NCBI GenBank assembly: GCA_963733885.1 | Contig: CAVTES010000014.1 | Coordinates: 10,330-74,329 of the forward strand | Length of the DNA: 64,000 nt | Direction of reading: 5' to 3' | DNA from: JACVRW01 sp963733885 | Lineage (GTDB): Bacteria; Actinomycetota; Thermoleophilia; Solirubrobacterales; Thermoleophilaceae | In this document: positions 44,876-53,451 of the stretch, one piece after another | Position numbering within the stretch: position 1 is the stretch's first letter | How the letters are laid out: every line of letters begins with the position of its first letter | Made by a program: the position numbers and the translations under genes | Notes under the pieces: generated by a model | Databases searched by the model: none | The model's input: only the letters and a program-made list of their open reading frames with translations | Told to the model about the DNA's origin: nothing

Positions 44876-45214
44876 TCCGTTGTGGCTCCAGGTCCTGCGG
44901 AGCCGTGCGAGTTCAGTTGTCAGCCCAATCTCTACCGAGCCCCTGTGCTTCGCCTCGTGGGGGCGACCACGACTTTTCGCGGGCGGCCACCACGACCACC
45001 ATCGGGGCGCGCTGACGTCGGGCGCGCGGGTGAGCGCCATGGCGCCGGATTGTTCCGCGCGGTGGGCAACCCGTTGGGCAACCTTGCCCGACGTCGAGCG
45101 TGCTCGTCGCGTCCGTGTCGCCTGCGGATTTGGCTCTGGCGCGGGATTCGTGGACGCCCGCGCGCCGGTCGCGATGCCGCGGGACTACCTGAGAGGTAAG
45201 GGTGTGCTGCCGGC
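44876..45214. other. Intergenic region with one short palindrome
   Basis: About 340 bases between the repeat-protein start and the aspS stop. Apart from the TACCTGAGAGGTA palindrome I see no gene or structured RNA. Confidence 0.5.
45186..45198. repeat. Second copy of palindrome TACCTGAGAGGTA
   Basis: Identical 13-base core to 43375-43387. Here the flanking arms do not extend the stem. It lies 17 bases after the aspS stop. Confidence 0.6.
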
Positions 45215-46996
45215 CTAGCCGCGTTCGCGAACCGGATCCGGCACGGGCGGCTGGTCCAGCTTGACGCCCAGCTCCTTCAGCTGACGATCGTCAACCGGGG
45301 CCGGTGCGCCCGTCATCGGGTCGGCCCCGCTGGCCGCCTTCGGGAAGGCGATCGCGTCGCGAATCGACTCGCGGCCGGCGAGCAGCGCGACGATCCGGTC
45401 GATCCCGAAGGCGATGCCGCCGTGCGGCGGCGCGCCGTAGGTGAACGCCTCGAGCAGGAACCCGAAGCGCTCCTGGGCCTCCTCCGGGCCGATCCCGAGG
45501 GCGTCGAACACCTTCTGCTGCACGTCCGGCCGGTTGATCCTGATCGAGCCGCCGCCCAACTCCCAGCCGTCCAGGACCACGTCGTACGCGCGCGAGCGCC
45601 ACGTGGCCGGGTCGCCGTCCAGGTCCCCCGTGGGCGCGGTGAAGGGATGATGCAAGGGGTCGAAGCGCCCCTCGTCCTCGTTCCACTCGAACATCGGGAA
45701 GTCGACGACCCAGAAGCAGTCGTGCCCCTCGGGCTTCCGGTCCGCCACGTCCGGCCGGAGGCCACCCAGCACGCGGGCTGCGAGGGCGGCGCTGCCGGCG
45801 GCAAAGAGGATCACGTCCCCCTCGCGCGCCTCCAGCGCCTCGGTGGTCCGGGCGATCTCCTCCTCCCCGAGGAACTTCGCGATCGGGGAGCGCCAGCTGC
45901 CGTCCCCCTCGACGACCGCCCATGCGAGGCCCTTCGCCCCGAGCGACTTGGCCTTCTCCTCGAGCCTGTCGACGCGGCTGCGCGGGAAGTCCCCCCGCGC
46001 GCGCAGGGCGCGAACGACTCCGCCGCCCTCGATCGCCCCGCCGAACACCTTGAACTGCGAGCCCCGGAACACATCCGTCAGCTCGACGATCTCCACACCG
46101 AGGCGGCGATCGGGGCGGTCGGACCCGTACTTGAGCATCGCCTCGTCGTATGTGATGCGCTCGAGCGGAAGCTCGACCTCGATCCCGCCCAGCGCAAGCA
46201 CGCGCTCGAGCAGAGTGTCGATCAGCTCGTGCACGTCTTCCTCGTCGACGAACGCCATCTCGACGTCGAGCTGCGTGAACTCCGGCTGGCGGTCGGCGCG
46301 GAAATCCTCGTCCCGGAAGCAGCGCGGGATCTGGAAGTAGCGCTCGAGCCCGGCCACCATCAGCAGCTGCTTGAAGAGCTGGGGCGACTGCGGCAGCGCA
46401 TACCACGAGCCGCGCATCAGCCGGCTGGGCACCAGGAAGTCGCGCGCGCCCTCGGGCGTCGAGCGGGTCATGATCGGCGTCTCGATCTCGAGGAAGCCCT
46501 GGTCACTCAGGTGGTCGCGGATCGTCTTGACCACCTGGTGGCGCAGGATCATGGTGTCCCGCATGCGCTCCTTGCGCAGGTCGAGGTAGCGGTAGCGGAG
46601 CCGCAGCTCCTCGCCGACCGGCTCGTCCTCGTCGATCTGGAACGGCGGCGTCTTCGCGTCGGCGAGCAGCTCGAACTCGGTCACGGCGAGCTCGACCTCC
46701 CCAGTCGGCAGGCTCGGGTTCACCGTTCCCTCCTCGCGGCGCAGGAGCTCCCCCGTGGCCGTGATCACGTCCTCGCCGCGGAGCCGCCCGGCTGCGGCGT
46801 GCGCCTCGGGCGCCTCCTCGGGCCGGAACACGAGCTGCAGCAGGCCCGTGCGGTCGCGCAGGTCGATGAAGATCAGCCCGCCGTGATCGCGGCGGCGGTG
46901 CACCCACCCCGCCACGCGCGGCCGCTCGCCGACGTCCTCGGCACGCAGCTCGCCGGCCCAGTGGTCGCGGAAGCGGTTGGGGCGCGGGGGCTTCAC
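45215..46996 (-). CDS. aspS: Aspartyl-tRNA synthetase
   Basis: A class II synthetase that charges tRNA-Asp (and, in organisms using GatCAB, tRNA-Asn). The N-terminal OB domain reads 'RVAGWVHRRRDHGGLIFIDL' and 'GLLQLVFRPEEAPEAH'. Catalytic motifs are 'GFLEIETPIMTRSTPEGARD', 'FRDEDFRADRQPEFTQLDVE' (motif 2) and 'GGIAFGIDRIVALLAGRESI' (motif 3), with a bacterial GAD insertion between. About 593 residues, intact. The GTG start overlaps the hisS stop (GTGA). Confidence 0.95.
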   Translation of the reverse strand: MKPPRPNRFRDHWAGELRAEDVGERPRVAGWVHRRRDHGGLIFIDLRDRTGLLQLVFRPEEAPEAHAAAGRLRGEDVITATGELLRREEGTVNPSLPTGEVELAVTEFELLADAKTPPFQIDEDEPVGEELRLRYRYLDLRKERMRDTMILRHQVVKTIRDHLSDQGFLEIETPIMTRSTPEGARDFLVPSRLMRGSWYALPQSPQLFKQLLMVAGLERYFQIPRCFRDEDFRADRQPEFTQLDVEMAFVDEEDVHELIDTLLERVLALGGIEVELPLERITYDEAMLKYGSDRPDRRLGVEIVELTDVFRGSQFKVFGGAIEGGGVVRALRARGDFPRSRVDRLEEKAKSLGAKGLAWAVVEGDGSWRSPIAKFLGEEEIARTTEALEAREGDVILFAAGSAALAARVLGGLRPDVADRKPEGHDCFWVVDFPMFEWNEDEGRFDPLHHPFTAPTGDLDGDPATWRSRAYDVVLDGWELGGGSIRINRPDVQQKVFDALGIGPEEAQERFGFLLEAFTYGAPPHGGIAFGIDRIVALLAGRESIRDAIAFPKAASGADPMTGAPAPVDDRQLKELGVKLDQPPVPDPVRERG

Positions 46997-48228
46997 GCGA
47001 CCGTCGCCCTCACCATCTCCACGGCCGTGTCCGCGCTGTCGGCCGCCCGCTGTTCGCCGCTGTCCATGTCCTTGACGTCGATCCCATCTCCCACGATGAC
47101 CGTCGCCCGCGCCCCGACGCGGTTCGCCTGCTTCAACTGCCCCTTCATGCCCCGTCCGGCCTGCTCCATCACCACGCGCAGGCCCTCCCCGCGCAGGCGC
47201 TGCGTCATGAGGAAGGCCGTGCCGCCTGATTCCGGCTTCGCGATCGCCACGAACACGTCCGCGACGCGCGAGTCCGGCGAGTCCTGCGCCGCCAGCAGGA
47301 TCCGCTCGATCCCCGCCGCCCAGCCGACGCCGGGCGTGGCCGGGCCGCCCAGCTCCTCCACCAGGCGGTCGTAGCGCCCACCGCCGCCGAGCGCCGCCTG
47401 CGCGCCGAGCCGCTCCGACTCGAACTCGAACACCGTGCGCGTGTAGTAGTCGAGGCCGCGCACCAGCGTCGAGTCGACGTCGTACTGCATGCCGGCCGCG
47501 TCGAGCAGTGCGCGGACCTCGTCGAAGTGCTCGGCGTCGGCCGGCTCGAGCCGGTCGAGCAGTCGCGGCGCCTCCTCCATGACGGCCCGCGTGCCGGGGT
47601 GGTCCGCATCGAAGGCGCGCAGCGGGTTCTGGTCCAGCCGCTCGCGCACCTCCTCCGACAGCTCGCCCTCGCGCGCGCGCAAGTATTCGGTCAGCTCCTC
47701 CAGGTACGCGGCCCGCGTCTCCGGGGTGCCGAGGCTCGACACGCGCAGCCGGGCGGGACCGGCACCGGCGCGGTCGATGAGCTCGGCCAGCAGGAGGATC
47801 AGCTCGGCGTCGAGGCTGGGATCGTCCGAGCCGAGCGCCTCCGCGCCGACCTGCGTGAACTGCCGGAACCGGCCCGCCTGCGGGGCCTCGTGGCGGAAGA
47901 AGGGCCCCCAGTACCAGAGCTTCACCGGCTGGGCGAGCTTGTGCATCCCGTGTTCGGCGTATGCCCGGCACACGCCGGCGGTGCCCTCGGGCCGGAGCGT
48001 GAGCGAGCGGCCGGCCTTGTCCTCGAAGGTGAACATCTCCTTCTGGACGATGTCGGTGGCCTCCCCCACCCCGCGCGCGAACAGCTCGGTGACCTCGAAG
48101 ATCGGGGTCTCGAAGGGCCCGTAGCCGGCCCGGCCCAGCACGTCGGCGGCGCTGCGCTGGAGATCCAGGCGGCGGCGCGCGTCGCCCGGGAGCACGTCGA
48201 AGGTCCCGCGCGGGGCCTGGAGCCTCAT
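46993..48228 (-). CDS. hisS: Histidyl-tRNA synthetase
   Basis: A class II synthetase. 'QAPRGTFDVLPGDARRRLDL' opens it, motif 2 is 'WYWGPFFRHEAPQAGRFRQF', the histidine motifs are 'LVRGLDYYTRTVFEFESERL' and 'ALGGGGRYDRLVEELGG', and motif 3 is 'GVGWAAGIERILL'. The anticodon-binding domain ends the protein ('KQANRVGARATVIVGDGID'). 411 residues, intact, ATG at 48228. It precedes aspS, as in Bacillus and many other bacteria. Confidence 0.95.
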   Translation of the reverse strand: MRLQAPRGTFDVLPGDARRRLDLQRSAADVLGRAGYGPFETPIFEVTELFARGVGEATDIVQKEMFTFEDKAGRSLTLRPEGTAGVCRAYAEHGMHKLAQPVKLWYWGPFFRHEAPQAGRFRQFTQVGAEALGSDDPSLDAELILLLAELIDRAGAGPARLRVSSLGTPETRAAYLEELTEYLRAREGELSEEVRERLDQNPLRAFDADHPGTRAVMEEAPRLLDRLEPADAEHFDEVRALLDAAGMQYDVDSTLVRGLDYYTRTVFEFESERLGAQAALGGGGRYDRLVEELGGPATPGVGWAAGIERILLAAQDSPDSRVADVFVAIAKPESGGTAFLMTQRLRGEGLRVVMEQAGRGMKGQLKQANRVGARATVIVGDGIDVKDMDSGEQRAADSADTAVEMVRATVA

Positions 48229-48245
48229 GGCCGGCGGGCGCCCAC

Positions 48246-48884
48246 CTAGCGGGCCAGCTCGGCCAGGAACGGGTTGGACGCGCGCTCGGCGCCCAGGGTG
48301 GTGAGGCCCATGTGACCGGGATAGACGGCGGTCTCGGGCGGAAGCGAATCCACCAGCGTGCGAATCGAGTCCAGCAACGTCGCCCAATCCCCTCCCGGGA
48401 GATCGGTGCGGCCGACCGACCCCTGGAAGAGGACGTCGCCGGAGAAGATCGCCTGCTCGTCGGGGATCGAGAACGTGACATGACCGGGGCTGTGGCCGGG
48501 CGTGAAGAGGACATCGATCTCGTAACCCGCCAGCTCGAGCTTCTCGCCCCCCTTCAGGGTGTGCTCGGCGTCGTACGACTCGAAGGGGCCAAAGCCGGGC
48601 CAGGGCACGAACGAGTTGATGTCCGCGAGGACGAACTTCTCGACCTCCGGCACCCAGACCTCGGCGCCGGTCGCCCGCGCCACCGGCGCCACGGCGCCGA
48701 CGTGGTCGAAGTGGGTGTGCGTGAGCAGGATCCCGTCGAGCGTGACGCCCAGCTGATCGATGGCGGCGAGCAGCTTGTCGGCCTCGTCACCCGGGTCGAC
48801 GATCAACGCACGGTCCGAGCCGTCGCGCCGGAAGATGTAGGTGTTCTCGGCCACGGCGCCGACGGTGAACATCCGCACGTCCAT
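48246..48884 (-). CDS. Metallo-beta-lactamase-fold hydrolase (glyoxalase II-like)
   Basis: 212 residues with 'LLTHTHFDHVGAVAPVARAT' (HxHxDH), 'LFTPGHSPGHVTFSIPDEQA' and 'IFSGDVLFQGSVGRTDLPGG', and a final metal His in 'AVYPGHMGLTTLGAE'. The binuclear zinc site is complete. Such proteins hydrolyse thioesters such as S-lactoylglutathione or analogous thiols. It is immediately upstream of hisS on the same strand. Intact, ATG at 48884. Confidence 0.88.
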   Translation of the reverse strand: MDVRMFTVGAVAENTYIFRRDGSDRALIVDPGDEADKLLAAIDQLGVTLDGILLTHTHFDHVGAVAPVARATGAEVWVPEVEKFVLADINSFVPWPGFGPFESYDAEHTLKGGEKLELAGYEIDVLFTPGHSPGHVTFSIPDEQAIFSGDVLFQGSVGRTDLPGGDWATLLDSIRTLVDSLPPETAVYPGHMGLTTLGAERASNPFLAELAR

Positions 48885-48886
48885 GG

Positions 48887-49234
48887 TCAGCGCTGCTGCT
48901 TCCGCCGCTGGCGGAAGCGGTAGATCATGGTGTCGGTGAAGTACCCGAGCGGGATGTAGAGCAGGAACATCAGCGTCGCGAGCACCACGCCCTGCGAGAC
49001 GCCCTGGCCGAACAGCAGGACCACGAGCACACCAAACAAGGCCGCGGCGATCGCCGCGCGGTTGAGCGCGCTGCGCCAGGTGGGGGGTCTGTCGAGCCGC
49101 TCCTGGCGCCGCTTCTGAGAGATCTGCTTGGCCTCCTCGGCGGTGCGCGGACGGCCCGTCCTGCCGGCGCGCTCGATCGTCCCGGCGGGTGTGCCGCGAT
49201 GCTTGCGAGTGCGCTTGCGCTTGGTCTGCGCCAT
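48887..49234 (-). CDS. Hypothetical small membrane protein
   Basis: 115 residues with a very basic N-terminus ('AQTKRKRTRKHRGTPAGTIE') and two helices ('AAIAAALFGVLVVLLFGQGV', 'VVLATLMFLLYIPLGYFTDT'). It is two bases upstream of the metallo-hydrolase gene, so they are likely co-transcribed. No family recognised. Confidence 0.65.
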   Translation of the reverse strand: MAQTKRKRTRKHRGTPAGTIERAGRTGRPRTAEEAKQISQKRRQERLDRPPTWRSALNRAAIAAALFGVLVVLLFGQGVSQGVVLATLMFLLYIPLGYFTDTMIYRFRQRRKQQR

Positions 49235-49248
49235 TCCCTCTACGCACC

Positions 49249-50532
49249 CTACTCAAGCGCCGCGAGAGCTTCCTCCAGGATGTGGCGTTCGGGCGAGAAG
49301 CCGCGCAGCGGCACGTCCTCCGGGAAGCCCTCGAACGCCGCCCGCGGAGCGAGGCCGATCAGCTCCCCCTCGGCGACGGGCGCCCGCGCGCGCACGCGCT
49401 CGACGATCTCGGCGAGCGGCACCGCCCGGTGGTCGTGGACGTTGGTGGAGACCTGCGCACGCCCGCGCTCGGGCAGGTAGAGGCCGAGGGCCCTCACGCC
49501 CGGCGGCCCGCCGCCGGACTCGCGCAGCTCGGCGGCGATCGACTTGGCGAGCTCGACGTCGTCGTTCGCGAGGTCGACGTTGAAGGCGAGGAGCGGCGGC
49601 CGCGCAGTGGCCAGGGTGGCGCCAGCGCTCGGGTGGGCGCGCGGCGGGCCGTAGTCGGGGACGACCTCACCGGCCTCGATTCGGCGCGCGAGTTCCGTGG
49701 GCCCGCCACGCCGCAGCCAGGCCCGCTCGGCCTGTTCGGGACGCGTTGCGAGCTCGCCGTACAGGAACACCGGCACGCCGACCTCCTCCCCGACCAGCGC
49801 TGCGGTGGTGAGCGCCTCGGCGCAGGCGGCGCCGCGACGCGTCTCGTCGAGCCAGACCACGGGCATCACGTCGAGCGCGCCCACATGCGGATGGATGCCC
49901 TCGTGCCGCCGCAGGTCGATGTGCTCCGCCGCCGCCCTGGCGAGCCCGACGAGGCCCGCAGCCATCTCCCCCTGGCGGGCGGCGAGCGTATAGACGGCGC
50001 GGTTGTGGTCGGGGTCGACGTGCAGATCGAGCAGCCGCGCCGGCCCGACGGACGCCTCGAGCCGCTCGAGGACCGCCCGGTCGCGCCCCTCGCTGACGTT
50101 GGGAGCGGCCACGAGAAGCGGGGCGCCCCGCTCGGCGATCCACCGGGCCGCGGCATCCCGGTCGCCGAAGAAGACGTCGCGGGCAATGAGGCCCCCGCGC
50201 ACGAGGATCGCCTCCGAATAGGGCTGATCCACGCCTATCCCGCTCAATCGAGCATGCCCGCTCATCGAACCGCGCACGACGACCCACTCACCGACGGGGA
50301 CGATCTCCTCGGCGGAGAACTGGAAGTCGGGAAAGTGCTCGAAGAGGTTCGATATCCAGCGACGAAGGAGCGCCACGCTCCGCACGACCCCGGTGTCCGG
50401 TAGCCGGAGCTGGCGGAGGTCGAGCTCGGCGTCGTCGTCGAACAGCGCGAGCACGGCTTCAAGGTCCCGGCGCCTCCACGCGTCGATGCTGCGCCTGACG
50501 ATCTCAACGGTGTCGTCGCCGGCCATCCCCAT
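49249..50532 (-). CDS. Fusion of SnoaL-like domain and glutamate formiminotransferase
   Basis: Residues 1-118 are a SnoaL/NTF2 domain ('TVEIVRRSIDAWRRRDLEAV', 'FEHFPDFQFSAEEIVPVGEW'). From residue 139, 'LLVAAPNVSEGRDRAVLERL' begins a formiminotransferase: 'DPDHNRAVYTLAARQGEMAA', 'EGIHPHVGALDVMPVVWLDE', 'GVPVFLYGELATRPEQ', 'LAFNVDLANDDVELAKSIAA', 'GRAQVSTNVHDHRAVPLAEI'. The enzyme passes a formimino group between glutamate (histidine breakdown) and tetrahydrofolate. The reading frame is open through the joint, with no ribosome-binding site visible inside, but a lost stop caused by an indel cannot be excluded in this assembly. Confidence 0.75.
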   Translation of the reverse strand: MGMAGDDTVEIVRRSIDAWRRRDLEAVLALFDDDAELDLRQLRLPDTGVVRSVALLRRWISNLFEHFPDFQFSAEEIVPVGEWVVVRGSMSGHARLSGIGVDQPYSEAILVRGGLIARDVFFGDRDAAARWIAERGAPLLVAAPNVSEGRDRAVLERLEASVGPARLLDLHVDPDHNRAVYTLAARQGEMAAGLVGLARAAAEHIDLRRHEGIHPHVGALDVMPVVWLDETRRGAACAEALTTAALVGEEVGVPVFLYGELATRPEQAERAWLRRGGPTELARRIEAGEVVPDYGPPRAHPSAGATLATARPPLLAFNVDLANDDVELAKSIAAELRESGGGPPGVRALGLYLPERGRAQVSTNVHDHRAVPLAEIVERVRARAPVAEGELIGLAPRAAFEGFPEDVPLRGFSPERHILEEALAALE

Positions 50533-50626
50533 GCAGTATCGCGTGAACGACTCGCTCGGTCCGAGCGTCTTCGAGGGCGGCCTGCCGTTCCTGAAGAAAG
50601 GCGGCTCTAGACTTGCTCCGTCACGT

Positions 50627-50699
50627 GGCTCCGTAGCTCAGCGGTTAGAGCGCACGACTCATAATCGTGAGGTCGATGGTTCGAATCCATGCGGAGCTA
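50627..50699 (+). tRNA. tRNA-Met (anticodon CAT)
   Basis: A complete cloverleaf: acceptor GGCTCCG/CGGAGCT, D-arm GCTC-loop-GAGC, anticodon stem CACGA/TCGTG with loop CTCATAA (CAT at 50660-50662), variable loop AGGTC, and T-arm with TTCGAAT. Pairing is imperfect at 1-72 (G-T) and 49-65 (G-G). It lacks the initiator features, so elongator Met is most likely; Ile(CAT) with lysidine is less likely. CCA is not encoded. Confidence 0.92.
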
Positions 50700-50700
50700 T

Positions 50701-50736
50701 CGAGAGAAACCCCGCTCAGACAGGGTTTCTCTGCTC
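50701..50736. terminator. Terminator after tRNA-Met
   Basis: A perfect 10-bp stem AGAGAAACCC / GGGTTTCTCT with a 10-base loop starts two bases after the tRNA. It also faces the truncated DUF3891 gene from the other side. Confidence 0.8.
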
Positions 50737-50757
50737 GACAGAGTCCCAGGGGATTGC

Positions 50758-50961
50758 CTAGTTGCACGGGCGGCCTTGCGGATCGAGGTTCGGAGCCCGC
50801 TCCCAGACGTACCAGCCGTCGTCGTGGCGCCGCGCGACGGTCTCGAGTGAGCCGAACGGCTCGGGTCGCGGCGACCACGCGCGCCCGAAGTCGCCCGCGA
50901 GCTCACCGTGGTCGATCTGAAGGACGATCTGCCAGGCGGCGCCGGCATCGCGAACGAGCAC
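50758..50961 (-). pseudogene. DUF3891 gene fragment (N-terminal 67 residues)
   Basis: 'MLVRDAGAAWQIVLQIDHGE' and 'LAGDFGRAWSPRPEPF' through 'DDGWYVWERAPNLDPQGRPC' match the start of the complete DUF3891 protein encoded at 52663-53451 closely. After 'GRPCN' the paralog continues 'YLDVNI'; here a stop follows and within 30 bases the tRNA-Met terminator begins. About three quarters of the gene is missing. It lies just after a polysaccharide deacetylase gene, as another copy does near 61 kb. DUF3891 has no known function. Confidence 0.8.
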
Positions 50962-51064
50962 GAGGGTCGCTCGTCTCGGATGAATGTCGACCGTCGACGA
51001 TCAGCCGCATGGGCGTAGGCCACTGCCTCGGCGCAGCAACCGGGAAGCACCGCCGCGGGAGCGC

Positions 51065-51906
51065 TCAGACGGTCCAGGAGCCGTCCTCCTCGCGTGCTCG
51101 CCGCCAGGCGAGCGCGACGTCCAAGTGCGTCGCGAACCAGACGTCGGGGAAGCTCCTGATGTAGCCGAGCAGCTCGTCGAGCATCGCGATGCGGGGGTAG
51201 CGGCCGATGCAGAAGGGGTGCACAACGAGGAGGAAGCAGGCGCCGGCGCGGTAGGAGCCGTCGAACTCGGCCTTCCAGATCTCGAGCACCTGGGACGGGC
51301 GTCGCGAGGCCCGACATGTACGGGAAGAAGCTGAACAGGAAGTACGGCGCGTCGTCGAGCTCCCAGCTCACCGGCAGCTCGACGAAGTCGCGGAGCTGGC
51401 CGCCGACCACCGGGACCCGGGGCCGGTAGGGCTCGTCGTGCCCGAAGAGGCTCGAGTCGTAGGCGAAATCGAACTCCTCCAGCAGGTCGGCGGTGTTGGG
51501 GCCGAGCGCGAACGGGGGCGAGCGGTTCCCGCGCGGCGCGGTCGCCGAAAACCTCCTCGATCCGCGCGCTCCCGCGCCGCATCAGCTCTCGCTCCTCCTC
51601 GACGGGGATATCCAGCACGCTCTCGTGGTAGTAGCCGTGGTAGCCGACCTCGTGCCGGCCGCGGGCGGCGATCTCGCGGCACGCGTCCGGATGGTCGTCG
51701 ATCACCTGCCCGGGGACCATGAAGGTGGCGGGGATCTCGTGCTTGTCGAGGAGCGCGAGGATGCGTGGCGAGCCCGCCCGGATGTCGTAGTCGCCGCGCG
51801 AGAGCGGGCTCGGCGTCTGCAGGTTGAACGTCCCACTCCAGAGCGACTCGGCGTCGAAGTCGACCGAGATGGTCGCAGCGCAGCGGTGGTGTCCGTTCCA
51901 GGTCAT
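51065..51906 (-). CDS. Polysaccharide deacetylase family protein, two frameshifts
   Basis: A NodB-type fold removing acetyl or amide groups from cyclic amides or glycans. Metal/catalytic motifs are 'AATISVDFDAESLW' (Asp-Asp) and 'RHEVGYHGYYHESVLDIP' (His-x-x-x-His). The protein continues after frame changes near 51525 and 51300 with 'DDAPYFLFSFFPYMSGLATP', 'FLLVVHPFCIGRYPRIAMLD' and 'FPDVWFATHLDVALAWRRA'. These last motifs are typical of the PuuE/HpPgdA-like subgroup, which includes allantoinase-like enzymes. ATG at 51906 with a strong gggaggag site. About 280 residues once corrected. Confidence 0.8.
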
Positions 51907-51919
51907 CGTTCTCCTCCCT

Positions 51920-52329
51920 TCATGCTCCCGTTGGGACCGACTCGTGGTCGGCCGACCGCAGGAGCTCGACGAGCTTCGTGTACGCGTGGATCGTCCGGAC
52001 GTGCGGCGTCTCGACCCCGACCCGCCCGGCGATCTCGAGCACCGCGCCGGTGAGGGAGTCGAGCTCGAGCGGCTTGGCCAGCCTCGAGGTCCTGCAGCAT
52101 CGAGGTCCGGTGGTCGCCGACCGCGAGCCCCACCTCGGGCCTGCGCTCGATCGAGACGGGCAGGTCGACGCCCAGTGCGGCCCCGGCGGCCGCCACCTCC
52201 TCCATGACGGCGCGCAGGAACTCCCGCAGCTCTGCCAGCCGGCCGAGCTCGCGGAGCGTCGCCCGTCAGCGCGATGACGGGGTTGAACGCCACGTTCCCG
52301 ATCAGCTTCAGCCAGAGCTGCTCGCGGAT
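51920..52329 (-). pseudogene. PanE-like (ketopantoate reductase family) C-terminal fragment
   Basis: From the junction at about 52329 the sequence encodes 'REQLWLKLIGNVAFNPVIAL', then across frame changes 'VDLPVSIERRPEVGLAVGDH', 'RTSMLQDLEAG' and 'ETPHVRTIHAYTKLVELLRS'. This is the C-terminal helical domain of the ApbA/PanE reductases. The Rossmann N-terminal domain is absent; upstream, in its place, stands the beginning of an amidohydrolase. Compare the full-length paralog at 53536-54564. Confidence 0.75.
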
Positions 52330-52666
52330 AGGTCTCCTCGGGCGTCATCTCGTCGGCCGTGGGCAAGATCAGCATCTCGATCCAGGGGCGGTAGGTAGAG
52401 CTCGTCGCCGAGTCCCTTGATGAGGTTCTGGAAGAGGTGGTGGTGCGTGTTGATGAGGCCGGAAAGGCGTACATCCCCTGCCCGTCGACGAGCTTGGCCG
52501 CCTTGGGGAGCTCACCCTCGTGGCCCTCGCCGATCCAGACGATGCGGCGCTCGGAGATCCCGATCGAGACGTCCGGGACGACGCGGTACTGCTCGTCGCG
52601 AGCGCCGCCCACGACGGCGGCCACGTTCGTGATCAGCAGGTCGATGGAGGCTGGAGCGTCGTTCAT
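52330..52666 (-). pseudogene. Amidohydrolase (TrzN/8-oxoguanine-deaminase-like) N-terminal fragment
   Basis: The first about 115 residues are those of a metal-dependent amidohydrolase: 'SIDLLITNVAAVVGGARDEQ', 'RIVWIGEGHEGELPKAAKLV', 'DGQGMYAFP', then, out of frame, the His-x-His region and 'PPWIEMLILPTADEMTPEET'. It stops at 'ETY' and is joined to a PanE C-terminus. The ATG overlaps the DUF3891 stop (ATGA). The same pair, DUF3891 then an amidohydrolase start, recurs at 61360-62399. Confidence 0.75.
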
Positions 52667-53451
52667 GCCGGCTCCAGGGTGAAGGTCATGAGCAGGGGCT
52701 CGGCCGCCTCGTAGTCGGAGCGGAAGTCGTCCGCGTCCGCCCAGTCGCGCTTCGGGACGACGCGCCGCGGGAGCGTGAACTCGATCGGCCCCGAGCCGAA
52801 CGGGAACGGATCGATGCTGGCGCGATAGCCGCCGTGCGACCTGATCTGGAGCGTCACGTCGCTGCCGTTCAACGGCACGGCCTCGATCGTAGAGTAGGGC
52901 TGGGTCTCGGGCTCGGCCGCCTCCTCAAGGTCGTTGAGCGACGCGTACAGCGAGATCCTGTCCCAGGCCTGGAGCAGCTTGTAGCCGTGCCAGCGCTCCT
53001 TGTCGGAGACACCGAGCTCCGCCGCGAGCGCCTTGTGTGAGCGCTCTTCCTCGGCAACGAACTCGTCCACCAGCTCGCGCGCGCCGCCGGCGAGCGACAT
53101 CACTAGGCTCGGTTGCAGCCCGTAGCGCGACTGGTAGATGCCGGCGCCGTGCATCGATAGCAACACGCCCGCATAAGGATCCTGTTCGCGGATGGCAGTG
53201 ATCGCGGCGCGGTAGAAGGCGATGTGGGACTCGATGTTCACGTCGAGGTAGTTGCACGGCCTGCCCTCGACGTCGAGACCGGGTGCCTTCTCCCAGATCA
53301 ACCAACCGTCGTCGTGGCGGGTCGCGACAACGTCGAGCGAGTGCATCCGCTCGGGCACCGGCCGCCAGGCGCGTGCGAACTGGCCCGCGAGCTCGCCGTG
53401 GTCGGTCTGCAGTACGATCGACCAGCTCTCACCGGCGTCGCGAACGAGCAT
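52663..53451 (-). CDS. DUF3891 family protein, complete copy
   Basis: 262 residues, intact. 'MLVRDAGESWSIVLQTDHGE' and 'LAGQFARAWRPVPER' start it; 'NYLDVNIESHIAFYRAAITA', 'VLLSMHGAGIYQSRYGLQPS' and 'RWHGYKLLQAWDRISLYASL' form the helical core with conserved His residues suggestive of metal binding (the H-S/H-D-G pattern recalls HD-like phosphohydrolases, which is speculation). It ends 'FRSDYEAAEPLLMTFTLEPA'. It is coupled to the downstream amidohydrolase fragment and to a 27-residue upstream ORF. Function unknown. Confidence 0.85.
   Translation of the reverse strand: MLVRDAGESWSIVLQTDHGELAGQFARAWRPVPERMHSLDVVATRHDDGWLIWEKAPGLDVEGRPCNYLDVNIESHIAFYRAAITAIREQDPYAGVLLSMHGAGIYQSRYGLQPSLVMSLAGGARELVDEFVAEEERSHKALAAELGVSDKERWHGYKLLQAWDRISLYASLNDLEEAAEPETQPYSTIEAVPLNGSDVTLQIRSHGGYRASIDPFPFGSGPIEFTLPRRVVPKRDWADADDFRSDYEAAEPLLMTFTLEPA

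Noticed and set aside
45215..48514. 1099-codon minus frame covering aspS and hisS
   Set aside because: Only the aspS part is protein-like. The rest is the hisS gene read out of frame.
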